From JANQPX01 sp965222015 (GTDB lineage: Bacteria > Pseudomonadota > Alphaproteobacteria > Geminicoccales > Geminicoccaceae), in NCBI GenBank assembly GCA_965222015.1, contig CBDCTL010000011.1, positions 1-64,000 of the forward strand: a stretch of 64,000 nucleotides of DNA, in the 5' to 3' direction. How positions within the stretch are numbered: the stretch's first letter is position 1; each line of letters opens with the position of its first letter. The position numbers were made by a program, and so were the translations under genes. Under the pieces are notes generated by a model. The model was not told the origin of the DNA and did not search any database. It worked only from the letters and a program-made list of their open reading frames with translations. Below, in pieces: positions 54,326 through 63,662 of the stretch.

Positions 54326-55434
54326 GATCGCATCCCTTCCTCGCGGCCCGGCTCCTCGACGGCATGCCGCTCGGCGTAGTGGCGGGCGAGAACGTCGCCG
54401 CCGAAATCGTTGGCGAGGTCGCGCCAGACGGCGTGGATGTGGTTGGCGCCGTTCTGGGTGTTGTCATATTCGATGAACAGACGCTCGCCCTGGATGCGGT
54501 AATAATGCGGCTGGTGACGTTCGACGCCGCCGGCCCAGGCGAATCTCACGTCTGCGAATTCCTCTTCGACGAGCGCTGCCTGCGCGTCGGCGAGGGTGTC
54601 CGGCAGGCGGTTCAGATAGCAGCCGATCAGCTCGCGCAGCATGTCGATCCCGCCGTGATCGAGGTCGGCGGGGCCGACACCATCGGGTGTGAAGCTGAGG
54701 GCCAGGCCCTCCGCCGTCGAGGCGCCGATGATCGCCGAGCGGTTCTCGCGGCTGCCGGGATGAAGGAGCTGACGATCGCCTTCGCGGATGCCGGGACGAT
54801 TGCCGGAGATCAGGTCGCTCGGCGCGCTCGGCGAAAGCAGGGCCTTGTGCCGCCTGTGGTCCTTGAGATTTCGAAAAAGCTCGCGGCCGAGATCCTCGAT
54901 CGCGGCCAGCGGCCGGTGCAGATGCGGGCCGAGCAGCGGGCTGTCCGCGGGATTGGCGCCAAAAAAATTCGGGGTCGAGGCGACCACCTTGCCGTCGACG
55001 ATGAGATAGTGCAGCGAGATGTGGTGCCCACCGAAACGCCAGGCCCAGGCACCCGAGGCGGCGGGCTCGCCGAACACAGTGATATAGTAGAGGAGCGGGT
55101 CGCGCCGTCGCTCGCGCGTTCGCCCGGGCGGCCAGTTTTCGATGCGGTCCAGGATGTTCTCGAGACCCATGATCGCGGCGGCCGTGACGTAGCCCGCTAC
55201 CGAGAGGCCGGTCGCCACCAGCCGATGGACGAGCTGATGCTGTGTCGGCGACATTCTGCCGAGATCGAGGCCGCCATGGTCGGTCGGCGTATAGAACCAG
55301 TTCCGGCGTTCCTCGTCGTCGGGAAAGCTGCGGCAGGCGACCTCGGCCAGCGCTGGCTCCAGGCCATCGATCAGCCTGGACGCAGCCTCGATCATGTCGT
55401 CAGCGACGGGGTCCCTCACCATGGGATCGATCAT
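54322..55434 (-). CDS. DUF3500 family protein
   Basis: The 370-residue protein has the DUF3500 features: RRNWFYTPTDHGGLDLGRM near residue 47, AWRFGGHHISLHYLIVDGK in the middle, and a C-terminal RIQGERLFIEYDNTQNGANH. The many His and Asp residues suggest a metal site, but no activity is established. It lacks a signal peptide. It is translated together with the FrnE-like protein. An alternative start four codons in is possible. Confidence 0.88.
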   Translation of the reverse strand: MIDPMVRDPVADDMIEAASRLIDGLEPALAEVACRSFPDDEERRNWFYTPTDHGGLDLGRMSPTQHQLVHRLVATGLSVAGYVTAAAIMGLENILDRIENWPPGRTRERRRDPLLYYITVFGEPAASGAWAWRFGGHHISLHYLIVDGKVVASTPNFFGANPADSPLLGPHLHRPLAAIEDLGRELFRNLKDHRRHKALLSPSAPSDLISGNRPGIREGDRQLLHPGSRENRSAIIGASTAEGLALSFTPDGVGPADLDHGGIDMLRELIGCYLNRLPDTLADAQAALVEEEFADVRFAWAGGVERHQPHYYRIQGERLFIEYDNTQNGANHIHAVWRDLANDFGGDVLARHYAERHAVEEPGREEGMRS

Positions 55435-55489
55435 GCCACCGCCAGACAGGTCCGGCCAGCCTCCCGCACGGTCAGAACGGCAGGCCACT

Positions 55490-55915
55490 TCAGCAGTCGT
55501 CGAGGCGGCCCCAGCTCGCGACATGATCGACGGCGATCGTCACGACGGGCAGCGGCGCGATGCACATCGGCCGAAGCTGCGGATAGCGTTCCCTCAGAGC
55601 CAGCTGCACGCGGTCGTGCATCTCGCCGCTCTCCAGGATCTCGGCTTTGCCCTGCACCATCACCCAGCCGAGCCTGGACCAGTCCTCGTCATAGCGATCG
55701 ACGACGATCGCGGCTTTCGGGTTGGCCCTGATATTGGCGAGCCGCTTCAACGCCTTGCCGGAACGTTTCGGTTTTTCGTCGATGGTGAAGCCGAGCCTGC
55801 CCTCGACCAGCGCGAAGCAGATCGGCACCACATGCGGCTGACCATCGGCATCGGCGGTCGCCAGGCGTGCGACGCGCGCACTCTCTAGAAATCGTCGCTG
55901 CCGATCGGTTAGCAT
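55490..55915 (-). CDS. PPOX-class F420-dependent oxidoreductase (TIGR03668-like)
   Basis: From the ATG at 55915 the protein is 141 residues, a split-barrel flavin-binding fold: RVARLATADADGQPHVVPIC near residue 15, then RLGFTIDEKPKRSG, a Lys-rich cofactor loop, and LERYPQL-like C-terminal segments. It resembles the Rv0121-type subgroup, whose members use F420. The upstream ATG at 55960 adds an unrelated tail and has no ribosome site. It faces an LLM-class F420 enzyme gene 62 bases away. Confidence 0.75.
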   Translation of the reverse strand: MLTDRQRRFLESARVARLATADADGQPHVVPICFALVEGRLGFTIDEKPKRSGKALKRLANIRANPKAAIVVDRYDEDWSRLGWVMVQGKAEILESGEMHDRVQLALRERYPQLRPMCIAPLPVVTIAVDHVASWGRLDDC

Positions 55916-55977
55916 GGCGCCTTCGGGCGGACCGGTGTTCTCGACCTTGGGAAAAGGCATTGCGGGAGAAACATAGC

Positions 55978-56934
55978 ATGAAGATCGGCATGACGCTGCC
56001 CATGCGGGGGCCGCTCGCCAATCCCGACGACATCCGCGTTCAGGTGGAGCGCGCCGAGGCGCTGGGCTTCGATCATATCGGCGTGAACGACCACATCATC
56101 GTGCCGAAGAGCATCGACTCTCGCTATCCCTACTCCGCCACCGGCGCCTTTCCCGGCTCGGCCTCGGGCGCCTGTCTCGATCTGTTCGAGCTCCTCGCCT
56201 TCGTCGCCGCGATCAGCGAGAGACCGAAGCTGGTGACCGCGATCGCGGTCGTCCCGCATCGCGGTGCCGTGCACACCGCGAAGATCGTCTCGACCCTCGA
56301 CGTGCTGTCCAAGGGCCGCATGGTGCTGGGCGTCGGCGCCGGCTGGATGAAGGAGGAATTCGACGCCCTCGACATCCCGCCCTTCGAGGCGCGCGGCAAG
56401 GTCACGGACGAATATCTCCAGGCCTGCAAGGTTCTCTGGACCGAGGACGACCCGGCATTCGCGGGCGATCACGTCCAGTTCGAAAAGATCAGCTTCCTGC
56501 CGAAGCCGGTGCAGACGCCGCATCCGCCCATCTGGGTCGGCGGCGAGAGCAAGGCCGCGATGCGCCGCGCGGTGCGCCACGGCGATGTCTGGTTCCCGAT
56601 CGGCAACAACCCGCGTCACCCGCTGAACACGCCTGCCAGGCTGAAGGACGGCGTCCAGCGTCTGCATCGCCTCGCCGAGGAAGAAGGCCACGATCCGAAC
56701 ACCCTCGGCCTCGCCTTCTACGCCAACTGGTTCGACGAGACCAAAACCCAGACCACCGACACCGGCGAACGCCACCTCCTGACCGGGTCGGCCGCCGACC
56801 TCGCGGACGACATCGGGCTGCTCGAAGAGCTCGGCTTCACCGACCTCCTCCTCCAGTTCCAACGCGAGACCCAGGAAAAGACGCTCGCCAGCCTTGAGTT
56901 CTTCGCCTCCCAGGTGCGACGCGCACCTCGTTGA
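55978..56934 (+). CDS. LLM-class (luciferase-like) F420-dependent oxidoreductase
   Basis: The 318-residue TIM-barrel protein has KIGMTLPMRGPLANPDDI, AEALGFDHIGVNDHII, LGVGAGWMKEEFDALDIP near residue 118 and PPIWVGGESKAAMRRAVRHGD, the signature of the TIGR03619-type F420 group. Members transfer hydride between F420 and an organic substrate. GGGAGAA precedes the ATG. It is divergent from the PPOX-class gene, so a common control region and perhaps a common cofactor are likely. FMN use cannot be excluded. Confidence 0.85.
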   Translation: MKIGMTLPMRGPLANPDDIRVQVERAEALGFDHIGVNDHIIVPKSIDSRYPYSATGAFPGSASGACLDLFELLAFVAAISERPKLVTAIAVVPHRGAVHTAKIVSTLDVLSKGRMVLGVGAGWMKEEFDALDIPPFEARGKVTDEYLQACKVLWTEDDPAFAGDHVQFEKISFLPKPVQTPHPPIWVGGESKAAMRRAVRHGDVWFPIGNNPRHPLNTPARLKDGVQRLHRLAEEEGHDPNTLGLAFYANWFDETKTQTTDTGERHLLTGSAADLADDIGLLEELGFTDLLLQFQRETQEKTLASLEFFASQVRRAPR

Positions 56935-57035
56935 CTTGCCTGACACGGACGCGGGCGCTCGGTGAGCCAAACGTCCAGGTCAGGCGCCCGGTCCGAAAGC
57001 CTGACCGCAAACCTGCGAACCAGGCTCAGGCAAGT
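56934..57035. repeat. Nested inverted repeats between convergent genes (possible two-way terminator)
   Basis: An outer pair, ACTTGCCTGA at 56934-56943 and its complement at 57026-57035, encloses an inner hairpin with arms GGTCAGGC (56978-56985) and GCCTGACC (56999-57006) and a 13-base loop. They fill exactly the gap between two convergent stops. No T-run is present, so Rho-independent termination is uncertain. Confidence 0.6.
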
Positions 57036-58823
57036 TCAGCCCGCTCGCGCTGCGTGCTGGGGCCTCATGTCGGATTTGTCGATGCCGGCGACCTCGGTGG
57101 GGGTCTTCATGGCGTCGCGGCGGAAGGGTTCGCCGAGTTCCTGGTTGAGGACCACTTCGAGGAAGGTGGTGACGCCGTTTTCCATCTGGTCCCTGACGGC
57201 GGTGCGCAGGGCCTCGGTGAGGGCGTCCATGGTGATGACCTGCACGCCTTTGACGCCGCAGGCCTCCGCGATCTTCGCGTAGGAGACGTCGAGGTCGAGC
57301 TCGGTGCCGACGAAATTGTCGTCGTACCAGAGCGTCGTGTTGCGCTTTTCCGCACCCCATTGGTAGTTGCGGAAGATGACCATGGTGATCGGCGGCCAGT
57401 CGTTGCGGCCGCAGGACGTCATCTCGTTCATCGAGATGCCGAAAGCACCGTCGCCGGCGAAGCCCACGACCGGCGTGTCGGGGCAGCCGATCTTGGCGCC
57501 GAGGATCGCCGGAAAGCCATAGCCGCAGGGGCCGAACATGCCGGGAGCGAGGTATTTCCTGCCCTGCTCGAAGGTCGGATAGGCGTTGCCGATCGCGCAG
57601 TTGTTGCCGATGTCGGTGGAGATGATCGCGTCCTCGGGCAGCGCCGCCTGGATCGCGCGCCAGGCCATGCGCGGGCTCATGCGCTCCGGTTCACGATCGC
57701 GGGCGCGCTGGTTCCAGGTCGTGCCTGGATCGTCGTCCTCGTGGTCCATCGAGGCCAGCTGCTGCAGCCAGCGCGACCTGGTGGTGGCGATCAGGCTCCT
57801 GCGGTCGTCGCGCCCGGCGTCGCCTGCGGTCTCCGAGAGCTGTTCGAGGATCTGCTCGGCCACCTGCCTGGCGTCGCCCTGAATGCCGACCGCCACTTTC
57901 TTGGTGAGCCCGATGCGATCCGCGTTGACGTCGACCTGGATGACCTTTGCGGCCTTGGGCCAGTAGTCGATGCCGTAGCCCGGCAGGGTCGAGAACGGAT
58001 TGAGGCGGGTGCCGAGCGCGAGCACGACATCGGCTTTGGCGATCAGCTCCATCGCCGCTTTCGAGCCGTTATAGCCGAGCGGGCCGACCGAAAGCGGGTG
58101 GGAGCCCGGGAAGGCGTCGTTGTGCTGGTAGTTGCAGCAGACCGGCGCATCGAGACGCTCGGCGAGCGCGGCCGCCGCCGGGATCCCGCCGCCGATGACG
58201 ACGCCCGCACCGTTCAGGATGACGGGAAAGCTGGCCCCGGAAAGGAGCTTCGCCGCTTCGGCGATGGCCCCTGCCCCGCCGCGCGGCGGCTCGATGCGGA
58301 TGACGGCGGGCAGATCGATGTCGATCACCTGGGTCCAGTAGTCGCGCGGCACGTTGATCTGCGCAGGGGCGCTGCCGCGCCAGGCCTTCTCGATCACCCG
58401 GTTCAGGACTTCGGCGATGCGGGACGGATCGCGTACCTCCTCCTGATAGCAGACGATGTCGGCGAAGGTCGCCATCTGCGGCATTTCCTGAAAGCCGCCC
58501 TGGCCGATGGTCTTGTTGGCGGCCTGCGGCGTCACCAGAAGAAGCGGCGTGTGGTTCCAATACGCCGTCTTGATCGGCGTGACGAAATTGGTGATGCCGG
58601 GCCCGTTCTGGGCGATCGCCATGCACATCTTGCCCGACGCGCGGGTATAACCGTCCGCGGACATGCCGGCGTTGCACTCGTGGGCGCAGTCCCAAAAGGT
58701 GATACCGGCCGCTGGGAAGAGATCGGAGATCGGCATCATGGCGGACCCGATGATGCCGAAGGCGTGCTCGATGCCGTGCCTCTGCAGGACTTTGACGAAA
58801 GCCTCTTCGGTGGTCATCTTCAT
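57036..58823 (-). CDS. xsc: Sulfoacetaldehyde acetyltransferase
   Basis: The 595-residue thiamine-diphosphate enzyme converts sulfoacetaldehyde and phosphate to acetyl phosphate and sulfite. Family hallmarks are MTTEEAFVKVLQRHGIEHAF, AHECNAGMSADGYTRASGKM with the ThDP glutamate, and GQGGFQEMPQMATF; the GDGAFGISMNEM motif binds Mg-ThDP. GGAGAAGCGAG before the ATG supports the start. No taurine-pyruvate aminotransferase or pta gene is adjacent, although a TauE-type exporter that could remove sulfite lies 2.6 kb upstream. Confidence 0.95.
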   Translation of the reverse strand: MKMTTEEAFVKVLQRHGIEHAFGIIGSAMMPISDLFPAAGITFWDCAHECNAGMSADGYTRASGKMCMAIAQNGPGITNFVTPIKTAYWNHTPLLLVTPQAANKTIGQGGFQEMPQMATFADIVCYQEEVRDPSRIAEVLNRVIEKAWRGSAPAQINVPRDYWTQVIDIDLPAVIRIEPPRGGAGAIAEAAKLLSGASFPVILNGAGVVIGGGIPAAAALAERLDAPVCCNYQHNDAFPGSHPLSVGPLGYNGSKAAMELIAKADVVLALGTRLNPFSTLPGYGIDYWPKAAKVIQVDVNADRIGLTKKVAVGIQGDARQVAEQILEQLSETAGDAGRDDRRSLIATTRSRWLQQLASMDHEDDDPGTTWNQRARDREPERMSPRMAWRAIQAALPEDAIISTDIGNNCAIGNAYPTFEQGRKYLAPGMFGPCGYGFPAILGAKIGCPDTPVVGFAGDGAFGISMNEMTSCGRNDWPPITMVIFRNYQWGAEKRNTTLWYDDNFVGTELDLDVSYAKIAEACGVKGVQVITMDALTEALRTAVRDQMENGVTTFLEVVLNQELGEPFRRDAMKTPTEVAGIDKSDMRPQHAARAG

Positions 58824-58936
58824 CTCGCTTCTCCTCCTGCTCCTGGGCTCCCTGATCAGCGCGAAGCCTTTCGCCCCCGACGCCGTGACGGCAAGAGGAT
58901 ATCGACTCCCGGAGAGCGCCCGTCAATCCCGGTGCG

Positions 58937-59332
58937 TCAGACGCCCTTCTCGGACATGCCCTCCAGGGCGCCTTTGACGACCTTGATCGCCCGGTTCGCG
59001 GCAGGCACGCCAGCATAGACGGCGACGTGCAGCAGGACTTCCTTCAGGTCATCCGCCGTCGCACCGGTATTGGCGGTGGCGCGCACATGCATGGCGACCT
59101 CATCGTCGTGACCCAGCGCCGCAAGCAGCGCGATGGTGACGAGGCTGCGCTCGCGCCTGGTGAGCCCGGGCCTCGACCAGACGGAGCCCCACGCCCCCTC
59201 CGTGATGAACCGCTGAAAATCCTCGTCGAAGCCGGTCTTGGCGGCCTCGGCGCGATCGACATGGGCGTCCCCGAGCACCGATCGGCGGACGGCCATGCCG
59301 GTCTCGAAGCGTTCGGACGGACGGTCAGACAA
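58937..59332 (-). CDS. pcaC: 4-carboxymuconolactone decarboxylase
   Basis: The 131-residue protein starts at a TTG inside the end of pcaD and matches PcaC: GMAVRRSVLGDAHVDRAEAA (near residue 12), GAWGSVWSRPGLTRRERSL and LLHVAVYAGVPAANRAI. It decarboxylates gamma-carboxymuconolactone in the protocatechuate branch of the beta-ketoadipate pathway. It is the last gene in the pobA-pcaD-pcaC run. Confidence 0.92.
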   Translation of the reverse strand: MSDRPSERFETGMAVRRSVLGDAHVDRAEAAKTGFDEDFQRFITEGAWGSVWSRPGLTRRERSLVTIALLAALGHDDEVAMHVRATANTGATADDLKEVLLHVAVYAGVPAANRAIKVVKGALEGMSEKGV

Positions 59333-60116
59333 GGGCGTTCTCCTCCAGAAACGCGACGATCGCACCCGCCAGCGCTTCCGGCGCTTCGACGCATGGCAGG
59401 TGCCCCGCGCCCTCGATCGCGACGAATCGCCTGCCGATCAGCTCGGCGGTCGAACGCACCAGCTCGGGCGGGGTGGCGCCGTCCTCCGTGCCGCCGACGC
59501 AGACCGCCGGCACGGTCAGTTTTCTCGTGGTTTCGGTCAGATCGGCATCCCGGATCGCCTGGCAGGTGCCGAGATAGCCTTCGACCGGCGTGCGCGTCAG
59601 CATGGCGCGCCAGAGTGCCGTCTCCTCCGGCCGGCGCTTTCGAAATTCCGTGCTGAACCAGCGCTCCAGAATGGCGTCCGCGAGTGCCTCGATGCCGCCC
59701 TTTCTGATCGCTTCGATGCGCGTTTCCCAGATCTCCGGCGGACCGATGACATGGGCGGTCGAGCAGAGCACGAGGCCCCGCACCAGATCCGGGCGTGCGG
59801 CCGCCAGCGCCTGGGCGATCATGCCGCCGACCGAAAGTCCGACGATCACCGCCTGAGCGATCCCGAGCCGCTCCAGCAGACCTTCGAGATCCCGCATGTG
59901 ATCCTCGATGGCGTAAGGCCCGTCCGGGCAGGAGGACAGGCCGTGACCGCGCTTGTCGTAGCGGATCAGGCGAAGGTCGGCGGGGAGATGGGGCAAGAGC
60001 GGATCCCAGAGCCTGAAATCCGTGCCGAGCGAGTTGGAGAAGACGACGACCGGCGCGTCCTCCGGCCCCTCGTCCTCGACATGCAGAACCTGGCCGTTCG
60101 CCTCGATGCCGTTCAT
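59325..60116 (-). CDS. pcaD: 3-oxoadipate enol-lactonase
   Basis: From the ATG at 60116 (GGAAAGG upstream) the protein is 263 residues, an alpha/beta hydrolase. It has VVVFSNSLGTDFRLWDPLL near residue 25, the nucleophile in VGLSVGGMIAQALA and the His in EGAGHLPCVEAPEALAG. It hydrolyses 3-oxoadipate enol-lactone. It overlaps pcaC by eight bases and follows pobA by 98 bases, so all three belong to 4-hydroxybenzoate degradation. Confidence 0.92.
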   Translation of the reverse strand: MNGIEANGQVLHVEDEGPEDAPVVVFSNSLGTDFRLWDPLLPHLPADLRLIRYDKRGHGLSSCPDGPYAIEDHMRDLEGLLERLGIAQAVIVGLSVGGMIAQALAAARPDLVRGLVLCSTAHVIGPPEIWETRIEAIRKGGIEALADAILERWFSTEFRKRRPEETALWRAMLTRTPVEGYLGTCQAIRDADLTETTRKLTVPAVCVGGTEDGATPPELVRSTAELIGRRFVAIEGAGHLPCVEAPEALAGAIVAFLEENALV

Positions 60117-60214
60117 TGCGTGACCTTTCCAGATCGCTCGCGCGAGGATGGTTGGCTGATCACGCCATGGCGCCACGGCAGCCACCGCAGAGTCAATGCC
60201 ATCGGCCATGCCGA

Positions 60215-61390
60215 TCAATCATAGGGGAGCCCGACATAGTTCTCGGCGAGCGACGTCATGGCCGCTTTGGAGCCGGTCAGATAGTCGAGCTCGGCGAGCT
60301 GGATCTTCGCCCCGAAAGCCCCTTCCTCGGGAAAGCTGTGAAGCAGCCTGGTCATCCACCAGGAAAAGCGCTCCGCCTTCCAGACCCGCCGCAGCGCCCG
60401 CTCGGAGTAGCCCTTCAGGCCGCGCTCGTCGCCCGAGCGGTAATGATCGATCAGCGCGGTCGAGAGATAATGCACGTCCGAGGCCGCGAGGTTCAGCCCC
60501 TTGGCGCCGGTCGGCGGCACGATATGGCCGGCGTCGCCGGCGAGAAAGAGCCGGCCATGACGGAGCGGTTCCGCGACGTAGCTTCGAAGGGGTGCGATCG
60601 ACTTTTCGATCGAGGGCCCGGTCTCCAGCCCGGCCGCGACCTCGGCCGGCAGCCTTTCCTTCAGCACCGCCCAGAACCGCTCGTCCGAAACGTCCTCGGG
60701 CACGGTGTCCAGCGGGCATTGCACGTAGTAGCGGCTGAGCGTCGGTCCGCGCATCGAGCAGAGCGCGAAGCCGTCCGCGTGATGGGCGTAGATCAGCTCC
60801 TCATGCACCGGCCTGGTCCTTGAGAGCACGCCCAGCCAGCCGAAGGAATAGACCCGCTCATACTCCCGAAGCACGCCCTTCGGCATGGACCGGCGCCCGA
60901 CACCGTGAAAACCGTCGCAGGAGGCGATGAAGTCGCAGTCGATGCGCTCCTCGCTCCCGCCCTGGCGAAAAGTGAGAAAGGGGGCGTCGGTCTCGATCCC
61001 CTGCGGCCGGACGTCCTCGGCCTCGTGGATCACGGTCCCGCCCATGCGATCCCTGGCGTCGTAGAGATCGCGCGTGACCTCGGTCTGGCCGTAGACGGTG
61101 ACGGCCCGCCCGCCGGTCAGCCCTTCGAGATCGATCCGCTCGAGGCGTCCCTCGAAGGTCAGATTCACGCCGCCATGGCGCTCTCCTTCCGCGTCCAGGC
61201 GCTCGCCGACGCCTGCCGCCCGCAGCATGTCGGTCAGGCCCTGCTCCAGCACGCCGGCCCGGATGCGCGAGAGCACGTAGTCGCGCGAGCGCCGTTCGAG
61301 GACAACGCTTTCGATGTCATGGCGATGCAGGATCTGGCTTAGCAGCAGCCCCGAAGGCCCGCCGCCGATGATCCCGACCTTGGTCTTCAT
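60215..61390 (-). CDS. pobA: 4-hydroxybenzoate 3-monooxygenase
   Basis: The 391-residue FAD monooxygenase begins KVGIIGGGPSGLLLSQIL, has RIRAGVLEQGLTDML near residue 42, the CDGFHGVGRRSMP motif and FLAGDAGHIVPPTGAKGLNLA with the FAD ribitol site. It hydroxylates 4-hydroxybenzoate to protocatechuate with NADPH. GGAGAGGCGAC before the ATG fits the start. The pcaD and pcaC genes downstream handle later steps. Genes for ring cleavage (pcaGH) and pcaB are not in the window. Confidence 0.95.
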   Translation of the reverse strand: MKTKVGIIGGGPSGLLLSQILHRHDIESVVLERRSRDYVLSRIRAGVLEQGLTDMLRAAGVGERLDAEGERHGGVNLTFEGRLERIDLEGLTGGRAVTVYGQTEVTRDLYDARDRMGGTVIHEAEDVRPQGIETDAPFLTFRQGGSEERIDCDFIASCDGFHGVGRRSMPKGVLREYERVYSFGWLGVLSRTRPVHEELIYAHHADGFALCSMRGPTLSRYYVQCPLDTVPEDVSDERFWAVLKERLPAEVAAGLETGPSIEKSIAPLRSYVAEPLRHGRLFLAGDAGHIVPPTGAKGLNLAASDVHYLSTALIDHYRSGDERGLKGYSERALRRVWKAERFSWWMTRLLHSFPEEGAFGAKIQLAELDYLTGSKAAMTSLAENYVGLPYD

Positions 61391-61473
61391 GTCGCCTCTC
61401 CGTGCGAAGGCCCGGCCCTCGACCTCACCGGGTCAAGGATAAAACCAAGCCCCGGGACCGCGAAAGTCCCGGC

Positions 61474-62238
61474 TCAGGCCAGGCTACGGGAAAAGCCCTG
61501 CCAGAGCAGCCTGAGGGCGAGCAGGGTGAGAATGCCGTTCAGGATCATCTGAAAGCGCTCGTCGCCGGTCTTCGCCAGGACCTTGCGGCCGACGAAGGTC
61601 CCGAGCAGACCGCTCGTCACCATGAGGACCATCAGCACCGCATACTCGCCAAAGGCGAAGCCGAGAAAGCCGAAGGCGATCACCTTGATGCCATGCTGGA
61701 TCGTCATGCAGGCGGCGTGGGAGGCGACGAAGGTGAGCCGGTCGAACTTCATCGCACGCACCACCGAGGCGACGAAGACGCCGGTGGCGCCGAAGAACAT
61801 GGTCAGGAAGGTGGAGACCAGCCCCATCGCCGCGAGCGCGACCCTGCCGGGCTGCAAAGCGGGCGGCCGTCCCCAGACCGACCAGAGGACGAACAGGCCG
61901 AGGCCGATCTGCAAAAGCTGCGGCGGCATGCGGATCACGACCAGGCTGCCGGCAAGACCGCCGATCAGGCTGCCGAGAACGAAAGGGGCCAGAATGTCGG
62001 TGCGGACATGGCTCAGCATCATCGCCATGCGCCCGGCATTGGAGCCGAGCTGAACCACGCCATGAACGGGGATCATGGTCACCACCGGCATCAGCGATCC
62101 CATGATGGCGAGCAGGGCGACACCGCCTCCGAGGCCGAAAGCGGCCGCGATGAAGGAGGTCAGACCGCTCGACAGGATCAGGGCGACGCTCGCCCAAAGG
62201 GCCATGCCTTCCGGCTGCAGCCACGCCAGCCCTTCCAT
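61474..62238 (-). CDS. TauE/SafE family sulfite or anion exporter
   Basis: The 254-residue protein has eight predicted membrane helices in two repeats and the family motif FIAAAFGLGGGVALLAIMG near residue 30. TauE-type proteins export sulfite or organosulfur compounds. Nearby xsc releases sulfite, so export of it is an attractive but unproven role; the gene lies between pobA and hmgA. Confidence 0.85.
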   Translation of the reverse strand: MEGLAWLQPEGMALWASVALILSSGLTSFIAAAFGLGGGVALLAIMGSLMPVVTMIPVHGVVQLGSNAGRMAMMLSHVRTDILAPFVLGSLIGGLAGSLVVIRMPPQLLQIGLGLFVLWSVWGRPPALQPGRVALAAMGLVSTFLTMFFGATGVFVASVVRAMKFDRLTFVASHAACMTIQHGIKVIAFGFLGFAFGEYAVLMVLMVTSGLLGTFVGRKVLAKTGDERFQMILNGILTLLALRLLWQGFSRSLA

Positions 62239-62300
62239 CCGTCTCCGTCCTTTGCGCTCGAAACTCTACTCGAACGTCATGTCACGTCGCCCTGCCGCCG

Positions 62301-63662
62301 TCACTTCACGCCGGGCGTGCCATCGAACTTCTTTTCGAGATCGGTCCAGACCTCGATATAGCGCTTCTGCATCGGCGCCTCGTTGGCCGCAAACTCGGTG
62401 AGGTGCTGCGGAAAGCGGGTCTCGAACATGAAGCTCATGGTGTCGTCCAGCTTGTCGGGCTTCAGCGCCGCGTTCGATGCGCCCTCGAAGGCGTTGCGAT
62501 CGGGTCCGTGCGGCAGCATGCAGTTGTGCAGGCTCAGGCCGCCGGGCACGAAGCCTTCGGGCTTGGCGTCGTAGACACCGTAGATGTTGCCCATAAGCTC
62601 CGACATGATGTTCTTGTGATACCAGGGCGGGCGGAAGGTGTGCTCCGCCACCATCCAGCGTTCCCGGAACAGCACGAAATCGATGTTCGCCGTGCCCTCC
62701 TGCCCGGAAGGGGCGGTCAGCACCGTGAAGATCGACGGATCCGGATGATCGAACAGAATGGCGCCGACCGGCGAGTAGGTGCGTAGATCGTATTTGTAAG
62801 GGCAGTAATTGCCGTGCCAGGCGACGACGTCCAGCGGCGAGTGGCCGATCCAGGTCTCGTGAAACGTCCCGCACCATTTGACCACGACCCGCGAGCGCGT
62901 TTCGCGATCCTCGAAGGCGGCCACCGGGCATTTGAAGTCCCTGGGGTTGGCCATGCAGTTCGCGCCGATCGGGCCGCGGTTGGGGAGGTCGAACTTCTGG
63001 CCGTAGTTCTCGCAGACGAAGCCGCGGCAGGGACCGTCGAGCACCTCGACGCGATAGACCAGGCCGCGCGGCAGGATGGCGATCTCCTTCGGATCCAGGT
63101 CGATCACGCCGAGTTCCGTGCAGAAACGCAGCCGTCCCTCCTGCGGCACCACCAGAAGCTCGCTGTCCGCCGAGTAAAAAAATTCGTCCCGCATCGATGC
63201 GCTGACCAGATAGACGTGGCTGGCCATGCCGACCTGGATGTTGACGTCGCCGGCCGTGGTCATGGTGCGCATGCCGGTGATCCAGGTGAGCGGCTCGTCG
63301 ACCAGCGGGACCGGATCCCAGCGGTACTGGCCGAGACTCGTCACCTTCGGCACGACATGCGGCGCCGTCTTCCATCCAGGCACCTCGATCTCCGCGAACT
63401 CGCCGGTATGGCGGACCGAAGGCCGTATGCGATAGCACCAGCTGCGCTCGTTCTGGCCGCGGGGTGCGGTGAACGCGGTGCCGGAAAGCTGCTCGGCGTA
63501 GAGGCCGTAGCTGCATTTCTGCGGGCTGTTTTGCCCCTGGGGCAAGGCGCCGGGCAGGGCCTCGGTTTCAAAATCATTGCCGAAGCCGGGCATGTAGCCC
63601 TCGAGGGTACCCGCGGTAATGGGCGAAACGGTCATCTCGTTCGGCAGGTCGCGAGCGGTCAT
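62301..63662 (-). CDS. hmgA: Homogentisate 1,2-dioxygenase
   Basis: From the ATG at 63662 (GGAGGAGG before it) the protein is 453 residues. It contains PGFGNDFETEALPGALPQGQ near the start and the iron-binding region RPPWYHKNIMSELMGNIYG with the His and Glu ligands, then PHGPDRNAFEGASN. The enzyme opens the homogentisate ring to maleylacetoacetate in phenylalanine and tyrosine breakdown. No maiA or fahA gene is adjacent on the left, but they could lie beyond the right edge. Confidence 0.95.
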   Translation of the reverse strand: MTARDLPNEMTVSPITAGTLEGYMPGFGNDFETEALPGALPQGQNSPQKCSYGLYAEQLSGTAFTAPRGQNERSWCYRIRPSVRHTGEFAEIEVPGWKTAPHVVPKVTSLGQYRWDPVPLVDEPLTWITGMRTMTTAGDVNIQVGMASHVYLVSASMRDEFFYSADSELLVVPQEGRLRFCTELGVIDLDPKEIAILPRGLVYRVEVLDGPCRGFVCENYGQKFDLPNRGPIGANCMANPRDFKCPVAAFEDRETRSRVVVKWCGTFHETWIGHSPLDVVAWHGNYCPYKYDLRTYSPVGAILFDHPDPSIFTVLTAPSGQEGTANIDFVLFRERWMVAEHTFRPPWYHKNIMSELMGNIYGVYDAKPEGFVPGGLSLHNCMLPHGPDRNAFEGASNAALKPDKLDDTMSFMFETRFPQHLTEFAANEAPMQKRYIEVWTDLEKKFDGTPGVK

